Shown piece after piece: positions 56,433 to 63,621 of a DNA stretch of 64,000 nt. Origin of the DNA: Lineus longissimus (taxonomy: Eukaryota > Nemertea > Pilidiophora > Heteronemertea > Lineidae); NCBI RefSeq assembly GCF_910592395.1, contig NC_088308.1:14709501-14773500 (forward strand), given 5' to 3'. How positions within the stretch are numbered: position 1 is the stretch's first letter; each line of letters starts with the position of its first letter. Position numbers and translations under genes: made by a program. The notes under the pieces were generated by a model. That model was not told the origin of the DNA. It worked only from the letters and a program-made list of their open reading frames with translations, and made no database searches.

Positions 56433-56846
56433 CTAGGATGTAATGATGAGCTCAAATTCGCTCGCAGTAATAGTTCCATTGTCAATGACTCTGGAAAGTA
56501 AATTATTGACATTAATTAAGCATGCTTTTTTCTTGGTTAAAATATCTAAATGTTTTTTCTCTTTTTTCCTTAACTGAGGAACTACAATTTTTCCAACCAA
56601 TCCTAACACTGTACAAATGGCGGAAATGGGTATGCTGACTACATTTCCAATCACAGTCGCCGCTCCAATTGATGCCACTGTGACACTGGTGATATACATA
56701 CCAATTTCACAACCGTGTAAGATTTGACTAGCTTTTTTATATTTTTTTGACAGTTTTTTTCTTTCTCCAATATTCAGCTCTAATTCTGTAATTTTATCTT
56801 TAATTTTTTCAAGCCTAAATTCTTCCACTCCATCGATGTCATCCAT
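56433..56846 (-). CDS. Polinton membrane protein with coiled coils (137 aa)
   Basis: The N-terminus (1-45) is a charged coiled coil (LEKIKDKITELELNIGERKK). Residues ~50-95 form one or two Gly/Ala/Val-rich membrane helices (GMYITSVTVASIGAATVIGNVVSIP, then AICTVLGLVGKIVVP), followed by a basic helical tail. The arrangement of helix, hydrophobic hairpin, helix recalls small membrane-active virion proteins. Its ATG follows the stop of the penton-like gene without a gap (TAAATG), so the two are probably expressed together. No homologue recognised. Confidence 0.65.
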   Translation of the reverse strand: MDDIDGVEEFRLEKIKDKITELELNIGERKKLSKKYKKASQILHGCEIGMYITSVTVASIGAATVIGNVVSIPISAICTVLGLVGKIVVPQLRKKEKKHLDILTKKKACLINVNNLLSRVIDNGTITASEFELIITS

Positions 56847-57536
56847 TTATTCTAACCGTAAATCAATTGAAACAGGAGTTAAAAATTCAATGACCTCACC
56901 ATTTTGATCTTTGACCTGTAGTTCAATACTAGTATGATCGTGCTGCGCGATCTTTACTTTTTGCAGGGAGGTATATTCATACATATCTCCATAATATTTA
57001 CCTTTCGGAACAAATGTAGTAATAAGATCACTACGCTTTCCATTCACTAAATTTTTTCTCGTATCGACAATACTACAAGAGATTCTGTATTCATGATATG
57101 GTAAAAATATACAAGGTTTATCACCCGTAATTTCTGAGCTTATGAAGGTAGTCTCTGAAGAGGTCATCCCGAATATCTCACCTAGTTCTCTATGGAGAAT
57201 TACCCCAAACGGTGGCTCAACTTTAATTTTTATTTTACCTTCACTTGGTACATAAGTTAACTCAAATTTATCAGCATGTCCTTTTTCACTCAGCGCTTCC
57301 TGTACTGCTTTATTGTAGGTAGCTGGTGTATAAAATCCATCAGGAATAACAATCAAGTCCTGTGCTGTATATTCCTTATTGACCACAGTCGCAAATCGTG
57401 GATAGTGAGTCTTCAATTTCCTTGAAAAATTATAGTAAGTCATAGGAATAATTGCCTTTTCAACCTGTACGGTTTCATACGGCTGAATACTCCCAGGGAG
57501 TAGGCATCATAATGTGTCATGGAACCTAATGTTCAT
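56847..57536 (-). pseudogene. Penton-like minor capsid protein, premature stop
   Basis: The best start is the ATG at 57534-57536: it has the AATAAATG context and overlaps the stop of the upstream 488-codon gene. In that frame a TGA at 57507-57509 ends it after nine codons; the frame is then open to 56847, with a later ATG at 57443 giving 198 residues. The C-terminal half (VKIAQHDHTSIELQVKDQNG, then PVSIDLRLE) matches the closing strands of Polinton/adintovirus penton-type single jelly-roll proteins (VxLxLRx endings). It would sit at the capsid vertices. Whether translation from 57443 gives a usable protein is doubtful. Confidence 0.65.
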
Positions 57537-58992
57537 TTATTTCAGAAGAAATTTTATTTGCTTTTTTTCTAATGCCTCCTATATTGGATGCCAATACTTG
57601 CACAATGACAAGAATAGTGACTGCTACTGCGATGATCAAATGCTCTGCTAAAAATCCTACAACACTAGCAGCTGCTTTCAAGATAGTAGACACAATGGCT
57701 CCTAGAATTCCTGGAAGTACTGCTAGAGCTTTAGAACCTAAGGAAAGTAACCAATTTTTTAATTTTATCAGACCCTGAGTAATTTTACTAGGATGACCAG
57801 GTTTGCTAGGTCCTATAGGTTTACTAGGTCTACCAGATCCTCCCGGTGTATCAGGTTTAACTGACTTTGAAGGAGCACTTGGTTTTACTAAAGAGCCTAT
57901 AGTTCCACCAATGGCAGACAACGCTATAATAACTGCGGTGACAATGGTAGCAAGTTTAAAGCCCTTCAATTTGAACAAGGCGTCAAGTCTGTCTCCTAAG
58001 GATTTGCTTGTATCATTGGCTTGATCTTCAAATTGATAAGCTGTTTGTTTAGACATATCCCTGGTGTCTTTTTTGAGTTGTTCAACAATAACAACTTCTT
58101 CTTCATTAACCTTGTACAAAACTTGGTACTCTTTCTCAATTAATGGCTCCTTCATTTCAATATCATCACTTTGTTTCAATTTGTTTATTTTATCCATTAT
58201 TCTCTTACGTATCAGTCTATATTTTTCCCTAATGGTACGTAACTTACGTCTGATGTATTCAATAGCATCATCTAATTTAGAATTATTTGTTTTCAGGGGT
58301 TTGCCTGTTTCATCAAAAATATGTGTTTGAACATTGACTACATCATCATCATTGGCTGTAACAATTTTTGTTTCACCTGTATCAATATTGGTCTCTTGTT
58401 CAACATTGGTGCCTTCATTTTCAACAATAACATTAGCGTCCACAGGAATTGATGGCTTTATGTTATCCAATGAACTAGATCTTGCTCCATCTTCGTAGTC
58501 CAATTGTCTTCTAGCTGTTTTTTCTCCCACTCCAATTTCCTCAATAGGTTGTTCAAATAATGCTTTAAAGCGAGGGCTTCTAGTCATAAGTGTATGAAAT
58601 GATCTGAGTTTTCCATCATTCGTCTCAAGTTGTTCTTTTCCACCTTGTTCGCCTATAATAACCCATTTCCCATTCACTTTTTTCATGTATTCAAGTAGAA
58701 ATGCTCGATCACCTTGTATTGATTGTTTAAATTCAGTTTCCATCCGATCAATAAGTGCCCTTTTTTCTTTGATCAATTGATTCTCTCTTTCAAATTCTTT
58801 GTTCTCACGCGCTCTATCTTCTTCGTCTTCTTGGTTACTAACATTCATCTCTTCCTTAAGAATTTTATTTCCCTCTGCTTGTTGATTTAAGATATCTTGC
58901 AGGTCTCTTTGTCCATCCTGAAAATCACCTGCAGGATCTACATCAGCTTCTTCATAGGCTGGATTATCAAATTCCATGTTGTAATCGGCCAT
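57526..58992 (-). CDS. Large Polinton membrane protein (488 aa)
   Basis: Layout: acidic N-terminus (1-35), long charged coiled coil (36-100), a more globular part (100-240), a basic helical segment (241-275, RRKLRTIREKYRLIRKRI), transmembrane helix 1 (~347-369), a Pro/Gly/Ser/Lys linker (370-405, repeats of PSKP/GPSKPG), and two further hydrophobic helices (~424-470) before a basic tail. Polintons often carry one such large membrane protein in the capsid cluster; its role is unknown. It starts at an AATAAATG and its last codons overlap the penton-like start by 11 bp. Intact. Confidence 0.7.
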   Translation of the reverse strand: MADYNMEFDNPAYEEADVDPAGDFQDGQRDLQDILNQQAEGNKILKEEMNVSNQEDEEDRARENKEFERENQLIKEKRALIDRMETEFKQSIQGDRAFLLEYMKKVNGKWVIIGEQGGKEQLETNDGKLRSFHTLMTRSPRFKALFEQPIEEIGVGEKTARRQLDYEDGARSSSLDNIKPSIPVDANVIVENEGTNVEQETNIDTGETKIVTANDDDVVNVQTHIFDETGKPLKTNNSKLDDAIEYIRRKLRTIREKYRLIRKRIMDKINKLKQSDDIEMKEPLIEKEYQVLYKVNEEEVVIVEQLKKDTRDMSKQTAYQFEDQANDTSKSLGDRLDALFKLKGFKLATIVTAVIIALSAIGGTIGSLVKPSAPSKSVKPDTPGGSGRPSKPIGPSKPGHPSKITQGLIKLKNWLLSLGSKALAVLPGILGAIVSTILKAAASVVGFLAEHLIIAVAVTILVIVQVLASNIGGIRKKANKISSEINEH

Positions 58993-58997
58993 TTATT

Positions 58998-59393
58998 TTA
59001 TAAAAATTTTGTTATCACAGCTGATCCTATGACACTTGCAGCAATATAGGCCTGTTCATAATTTTTCTGACTCTGACTAGGTTTATAATAATGAGACAAA
59101 GTAGGTTCAGGGTGGATGCTGTCATACAGTCGGATAGAGTCTCTCATGTCTAACATGTCTGACTGTGCTTGATGTTTTTTCTGTCGTTGTTCTGCAAGGA
59201 AGTCAAGATGTTTAATTCTATTGTGCGACCACGTTGCTGACTGTTTTTGTAATTTTTCGCTCGCTAAATCGTGTCTTTTACGCTCTTCTGCAGCATTCTG
59301 CGCATCAAATGCGTGGAACATGGCATTACCTCCTACGAAAGCAGTCGCATTAGCTACTGCCCCGAAAATGGTTGTTAAAATCATGCCAGCCAT
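58998..59393 (-). CDS. Polinton membrane protein (131 aa)
   Basis: An N-terminal hydrophobic helix (MAGMILTTIFGAVANATAFVGG), a central charged helical region (QNAAEERKRHDLASEKLQKQ...LDFLAEQRQKKHQAQ), a SHYYKPSQSQKNYEQ stretch, and a second hydrophobic helix at the end (AYIAASVIGSAVITKFL). Two-ended membrane proteins of this size recur in Polinton capsid clusters. Five bases separate its stop from the next gene, joined by the CAAAATTTTTATAAAATAAA leader. Confidence 0.65.
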   Translation of the reverse strand: MAGMILTTIFGAVANATAFVGGNAMFHAFDAQNAAEERKRHDLASEKLQKQSATWSHNRIKHLDFLAEQRQKKHQAQSDMLDMRDSIRLYDSIHPEPTLSHYYKPSQSQKNYEQAYIAASVIGSAVITKFL

Positions 59394-59419
59394 ATTCTTT
59401 TTATTTTATAAAAATTTTG

Positions 59420-59653
59420 TTACCCAATAATGTTCTTCGGCAGCCCTTGCTTTTCCAGATAACCCTTTGTAATAATAGCAAGTGTCACTGCTCCCGTAAG
59501 CTTCAGCGCTTCCATAAGGTCTGGTTTACTAGGATCTCCAATATTTGACTTCAGAAGTTTCTTTGCAGCCATACCATAGCCAACGGTTAAACCTGCTAAA
59601 ACAGCAGCATGATATACTGTGTTACCGATCTGTTTTGGATTAATAGTGTCCAT
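59420..59653 (-). CDS. Small Polinton membrane protein (77 aa)
   Basis: Two hydrophobic segments (~17-34, VLAGLTVGYGMAAKKLL; ~50-62, LTGAVTLAIITKGYL) joined by a polar loop, and a KNIIG end. It starts at TATAATAAATG. The size and pattern fit a small virion membrane protein; otherwise unknown. Its conservation in the tight cluster supports it as real. Confidence 0.6.
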   Translation of the reverse strand: MDTINPKQIGNTVYHAAVLAGLTVGYGMAAKKLLKSNIGDPSKPDLMEALKLTGAVTLAIITKGYLEKQGLPKNIIG

Positions 59654-59673
59654 TTATTATAGAATAAAAAATA

Positions 59674-59973
59674 TTATATTTCTAGCTTTGTATTACCACG
59701 TTGAGTCCTTGTAACAGGTGGAGACACCACGCTCGCTACGCTCGCTGGCTGTGATTGTGAACTATAGTATAGCACAAATACAGCTATACCAATGCTACCA
59801 GCTACAATATAAGGATAGTAGTTCCTAGCTTGTATGGTGTCCTGCTGTACAGTTTTCTTCTTTCCTTTGTTCAACTGGCCTAATTTCTTTCCCCATTCAA
59901 CTCTCTTAGAGTTCTTCGGTTTTTCATCAGCTGTGGTGATGTCTTTAACTTGTTCATCTTCTTCATTCGTCAT
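59674..59973 (-). CDS. Single-pass Polinton membrane protein (99 aa)
   Basis: A charged, Lys-rich N-terminus (KNSKRVEWGKKLGQLNKGKKK), one transmembrane helix (~50-70, YYPYIVAGSIGIAVFVLYY) and a short Ser/Pro C-terminus encoded by a double CGCTCGCT motif (ASVASVV). The start has TATAAATAAATG. It is the first gene of the leftward cluster and diverges from the zinc-ribbon gene across a repeat-bearing promoter region. Confidence 0.6.
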   Translation of the reverse strand: MTNEEDEQVKDITTADEKPKNSKRVEWGKKLGQLNKGKKKTVQQDTIQARNYYPYIVAGSIGIAVFVLYYSSQSQPASVASVVSPPVTRTQRGNTKLEI

Positions 59974-60125
59974 TTATTTATATGAAATAATATTAGCGAC
60001 TATTAAAGTGACTATTGATGACTATTAAAGTGACTATTGACAACTATTAAAGTGACTATTGACAACTATTAAAGTGACTATTAAAGTCATCACTATTTAA
60101 TAATTATTATTCTACTGTAAATAAA
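59974..60125. promoter_or_regulatory. Divergent promoter region
   Basis: 152 bp between the starts of the 99-aa gene (minus) and the zinc-ribbon gene (plus). It is AT-rich with TATAAATA boxes on both sides and a 22-bp x 4 tandem repeat at 59999-60086. Inferred regulatory role. Confidence 0.5.
59999..60086. repeat. 22-bp tandem repeat, four units
   Basis: Units of ACTATTAAAGTGACTATTGA plus two bases at 59999, 60021, 60043 and 60065; the last unit ends in AAAG instead. ACTATT itself is repeated twice per unit, so a half-unit periodicity of ~11 bp exists, about one helical turn. Confidence 0.9.
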
Positions 60126-60758
60126 ATGAAACCTAATGTTAATTTTGACTCGTTTGACGAAATCTATGACAAAGTTGTTGCTGCTCTGGCAGCAACACCA
60201 TATACAGGTGTCCTGTATATGAATGAAATTTCAGACGCTATCTCTCTGCACGAAGAGCTCACAATAGCGAACAGATATGTGGACTTGTACTGCAAACATT
60301 GGATATGTAAAGCTTGTTATTCAACCGATCATGCTATACTAGAACATGAAATAGTTTGCTATGACTGTGGAACGGTAGACAATGCTTACGAACCACACAA
60401 TCATAAGCCGGTTTTATGGTCAAATGCAGTTGAAAAAAGCCCATATTCTCAGGGGTTAGACTATGGTATGGAAGGTACACACGTGATTGTTCCATCTAAA
60501 TTTTCAAAATTTAAAGATCTCTATAAAGACGAGCTATTGTTCAAATCAAAAGACTGTGTGTTGATTAAAGAAGATTTTAAAAGACTCGAAGCATTGTTTG
60601 ATGAAAAGAAAGATGAAATAGGTAGGACGAACTTCTTTTCCAATAAATTTATACTGCAAAAATTGCTAGAACATTACTCCTTGGTTGAACAGCCAAAAAC
60701 ATTAACTAAATCATTAAGCGATGTGTATGCTATATTTAAACAGTGGAACTGGCCATAA
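60126..60758 (+). CDS. Zinc-ribbon protein, candidate VLTF3-like transcription factor
   Basis: 210 residues. CKAC at ~63-66 and CYDCG at ~83-87 (spacing and the EIVCYDCGTVD knuckle resemble a TFIIB-type zinc ribbon). The C-terminal part (RTNFFSNKFILQKLLEHYSL ... YAIFKQWNWP, ~155-210) resembles the closing helices of late transcription factor VLTF3-like proteins of large DNA viruses, which also have an N-terminal zinc site. The gene is the only plus-strand one in the middle of the cluster and has its own promoter region. VLTF3 identity is an inference from motif shape and order; a plain zinc-binding protein is the alternative. Confidence 0.5.
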   Translation: MKPNVNFDSFDEIYDKVVAALAATPYTGVLYMNEISDAISLHEELTIANRYVDLYCKHWICKACYSTDHAILEHEIVCYDCGTVDNAYEPHNHKPVLWSNAVEKSPYSQGLDYGMEGTHVIVPSKFSKFKDLYKDELLFKSKDCVLIKEDFKRLEALFDEKKDEIGRTNFFSNKFILQKLLEHYSLVEQPKTLTKSLSDVYAIFKQWNWP

Positions 60759-60791
60759 TTTTATAAGGTCTAACACATCCTATAAAATTAT
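60755..60791. terminator. Strong hairpin between convergent genes
   Basis: ATAATTTTATAAGG and CCTATAAAATTAT form a 13-bp stem (one bulged A) around TCTAACACAT. The left arm includes the TAA stop of the zinc-ribbon gene; the right arm ends near the stop of the 149-aa gene, so it could serve as a two-way terminator or mRNA 3' end signal. Confidence 0.6.
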
Positions 60792-61237
60792 TCACACTTG
60801 CTCGCTTCTTTGATCGCTGGTACACTCGCTGCTACAGGTGCTTCCAAGGCAGTTTCTGCAGTGTTTGCTACAATTGTACCTGCAGCTAGAAGAGTTGGAT
60901 TCATATATTGACCCAGCTGTTTCTTTATTTCATTGTTGACTATAACATTGCCAACTAATTTTTTGCGAAGTTTTTCCTTGTCTAAATTCGGATACACCAC
61001 ACCCACAGCTTGTGTGTATCCGAATAGTAAGTTAGAGACTAAATCATCAGCAATCTGTGTATTATATTTGACTTGAAATTCACCATGTAATTTTTCTATA
61101 TTTTTTTTAGATGCCTTTTTAATTGTTCCTTCGCTCGCTTTTATTCCTAATTTACTCAGCAGTCCTGATTGATAGTGAGAGAGTAATTCACTTCGCATGT
61201 CATACTCATGTCGCTCTTCTTCAACAGTAGTTTCCAT
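60788..61237 (-). CDS. Polinton alpha-helical protein (149 aa)
   Basis: Mostly helical and charged in the first 110 residues (LLSHYQSGLLSKLGIK, KKASKKNIEKLHGEF, DKEKLRKKLVGNVIVNNEIKKQL), with an Ala-rich hydrophobic segment near the C-terminus (NPTLLAAGTIVANTAETALEAPVAASVPA). It lies between the ATPase and the hairpin, starts at ATAAATAAATG and is separated from the ATPase stop by 4 bp. Function unknown; a structural or core protein is possible. Confidence 0.55.
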   Translation of the reverse strand: METTVEEERHEYDMRSELLSHYQSGLLSKLGIKASEGTIKKASKKNIEKLHGEFQVKYNTQIADDLVSNLLFGYTQAVGVVYPNLDKEKLRKKLVGNVIVNNEIKKQLGQYMNPTLLAAGTIVANTAETALEAPVAASVPAIKEASKCE

Positions 61238-61241
61238 TTAT

Positions 61242-61851
61242 TTATGATAAAATTTTGTACTCAAATGGAATCTTTCTGCGCAGTAAAAGTCGCTTACCTG
61301 CATCAATCTGCGCAAGTACTGCATCCTTTTCGCTACTGGGGACACAACGATTTTCTTTAAACACTTGGTCCAATGAGCTTTGATCATTCAATGTATGGAT
61401 GACCATATGTTTACAATTTTCACGGAAGTCTTTGACGACTGCATTATATTTTTGGGTTAAAAGCCATACAGAAATGCCAAAATGTTGTCCAGAGAAAGCT
61501 AGTTCAGTCAATTTAGTACATTTATTCTTTGCTTCCCATAAATTAGCACAGTCATCAACGATAAATAGTGTTTGATGGTCTTGACTTTTTAGTACATTAA
61601 CAGCATCTTCTAAGCAGGCATTTAAATCGCTCAACACTAGCTTAGAAGGGTAAATGTGTATATTTTTGTCTTGTGCGATCCATGGTCTATCTTGATAGGT
61701 TTTATTCATGTCAATCGTAGGGCAAAATATCACGATGTCGTCAAATTTTTTTCTGAAACTCTTGTTCTAGAAGATCTAGAATAAAATATGTTTTGCCACA
61801 GTCAGTCATACCACACACTAACATGTTGAATGGAGTGTGACAATAGTTCAT
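61242..61851 (-). pseudogene. DNA-packaging ATPase (FtsK/HerA type), 1-base frameshift
   Basis: The ATG at 61849-61851 (AATAAATG context) starts a frame with the Walker A motif GMTDCGKT and reaches a TGA at 61741-61743 after 36 codons. The other part of the gene is open in the next frame to 61242, with the Walker B motif TLFIVDDCAN and a LTQKYN sensor-like stretch. The change of frame coincides with a run of seven A bases (coding sense, 61746-61752). Known role in the family: moves the genome into the preformed capsid. The break may be a real mutation, a sequencing or assembly error in a homopolymer, or recoding by slippage. Confidence 0.8.
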
Positions 61852-61862
61852 TTATTTTGACA

Positions 61863-63080
61863 TTAACGTACAATTCCTTCCACACGCTTGTTCTTAATCC
61901 CCACTAGACCATCTGCTACAATATAGACAAGCATGTCATATTCTGTCTCAGTACTTCTGGTAAGTTCAAGTTGTAAGCCATGTTTGATATTTGACATTGC
62001 AGTTCCAGATCCATGCAAATCGTTGTCTTCAGTTGATCTTAAGTCAATCCACAACGCATACTTGTGTTTGTCGTAGAATTTTTCGACATCCATCATACAG
62101 TCCTCAGAGTGCTTAAGATCTTCTGACATATAAAGCCGTTTGACTTCATCGAACTGGTTGTAACCCTTCATTCCAGATTTGTAGATGCAATGTGAGATCC
62201 CTTCTGAAGTGATGGTTACATTGGTGATGTCTGGATTCTGAAAACTTGTGTTCTCTGAGTCAGACTCAGCGAAATTTTTCTGGAAAAATATCAGAATCCC
62301 CTTTGTAGATGCGCGATTGACATCTACGTTGATATTCATACGTTTATTTTTCCCAATTGACTCTGTCCTCAAAAGATGCACATCTTCATACATCCATCTC
62401 ATCTCAGAGTTATAAAAAGATTCAATGGTTTGAGTCAGAACATCAGAGGTGATTGTTTCATATTCAAACTGAATATCAGTCACAGCATATGTCTTTGAGG
62501 ATGCTGTTCCAGCGACCACATACTTTGCATCATTGAATTTGATGTTATACTCAATGGACTCCAAAATAGCTGCTGGGTAAAAGGGGGCATGTGTATCAAA
62601 CAGTTCTGATTCAATAGGAATACAGTAACGGTCCTCAAAGACTGTTTTAATGCCATCTTTTCGCTGATCCTTCACAATTCCTTGTTGTACTCGATTCTTT
62701 CGCTGTTTCTCAGTGAGCCAAAAGTCTTTGAAAGTGTTGTAGATGAAGGCTTTATTCACTTCACTCATGTGTTCACCTCCCATACTTGTCGTGATTCTGT
62801 CCACAATATTTCGACCAACATTGGCCACAAATGTAGCAGGTGTAGCATTGGCTGCATTGCTCGCTTTTGATGAGGTAGAAAGTTTAAACGTAAGCTTCAT
62901 ACTTCCAGGAACAATCACTTGTCCTTTCTCAAGCTTGGGAATCTTCACATAAAGTGTCTCCCCCGGATTCACAGAATTGGGGTTATGTGTGATGACCTCA
63001 ACATTCCGTTTGGCTTTCAAGCCTCTAGATTCTTTATCTGTTCGATAAGGGTCTAAGTATTTACCGTAGGACATGTTCAT
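61863..63080 (-). CDS. Major capsid protein, double jelly-roll hexon type
   Basis: 405 residues, within the usual range for Polinton-type capsid proteins. Recognisable parts are the N-terminal strand region with VIVPGSMKLTFKLS, VGRNIVDRITTSMGGE near 90-110, the middle YCIPIESELFDTHAPFYPA, and the C-terminal LWIDLRSTEDNDLHGSG with GLQLELTR and MLVYIVADG, which close the second jelly roll. It would form the trimeric hexons of a small icosahedral capsid. It starts at GATAAATGAACATG (63078-63080), 33 bp from the divergent 63114 gene, and its stop lies 11 bp from the ATPase start. No disruption seen. Confidence 0.88.
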   Translation of the reverse strand: MNMSYGKYLDPYRTDKESRGLKAKRNVEVITHNPNSVNPGETLYVKIPKLEKGQVIVPGSMKLTFKLSTSSKASNAANATPATFVANVGRNIVDRITTSMGGEHMSEVNKAFIYNTFKDFWLTEKQRKNRVQQGIVKDQRKDGIKTVFEDRYCIPIESELFDTHAPFYPAAILESIEYNIKFNDAKYVVAGTASSKTYAVTDIQFEYETITSDVLTQTIESFYNSEMRWMYEDVHLLRTESIGKNKRMNINVDVNRASTKGILIFFQKNFAESDSENTSFQNPDITNVTITSEGISHCIYKSGMKGYNQFDEVKRLYMSEDLKHSEDCMMDVEKFYDKHKYALWIDLRSTEDNDLHGSGTAMSNIKHGLQLELTRSTETEYDMLVYIVADGLVGIKNKRVEGIVR

Positions 63081-63113
63081 TTATCTATATAAAAAAATAA
63101 AATGTTAAAATAA

Positions 63114-63485
63114 ATGAGTAATTTATATACTAACTTTGATTCACATGATGGTCAAATTCAAGACATTCAAGACAAGTTCAATGCAGACATTCTCAAGGTT
63201 AAAGATAGATTTAATTTGTGGGATTATGAGATTGACAAAGTACTAGTTGAGATTAAAGAAGACATCCTCAAGGTTAAAAACAGTCAGTTGGGTGCAGACG
63301 TTATAACAGCGACTAAAGTCAATACTAAAGTGGATCAACTTGAGATATCAGTAAATGACAGTTTCACCAAATTAGAAAGATGGTGGACTATCGTTGGAAC
63401 TTATTTAGACTATATGTTGACCCGTAGAAGATGGAAAAATGTACCAAAAGAAATGAAAGAAGTTCCTTCGTTGCAAATTGAGTAA
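63114..63485 (+). CDS. Coiled-coil Polinton protein (123 aa)
   Basis: Acidic and helical, with two related stretches (FNADILKVKDRFNLWDYEID and VEIKEDILKVKNSQLG) and a heptad-like segment (VDQLEISVNDSFTKLERWW), then a basic C-terminus. The pattern suggests oligomerisation. It diverges from the capsid gene across 33 bp, starts at AAATAAATG, and is followed by a TTTATAAT/ATTATAAA hairpin. No family recognised. Confidence 0.55.
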   Translation: MSNLYTNFDSHDGQIQDIQDKFNADILKVKDRFNLWDYEIDKVLVEIKEDILKVKNSQLGADVITATKVNTKVDQLEISVNDSFTKLERWWTIVGTYLDYMLTRRRWKNVPKEMKEVPSLQIE

Positions 63486-63489
63486 CATG

Positions 63490-63515
63490 TTTATAATATG
63501 ATTTTACATTATAAA
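63490..63515. terminator. Hairpin after the coiled-coil gene
   Basis: TTTATAAT (63490-63497) and ATTATAAA (63508-63515) are perfect complements around a 10-nt loop, four bases after the stop codon. Confidence 0.5.
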
Positions 63516-63621
63516 TATCTTACTACCTTCTCAAGCGTGAGTCAACACTTTTTTCAGGATCTAAGCCTTCTTTGTGTTTAATTGTTGACTCAATTTTAGC
63601 TTCTTTTTCAACGCGATCAAC

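Noticed and set aside
58064-58330. Plus-strand ORFs across 57.5-58.4 kb and 62.7-63.0 kb
   Set aside because: Opposite to the 488-aa and capsid genes; composition is explained by those genes.
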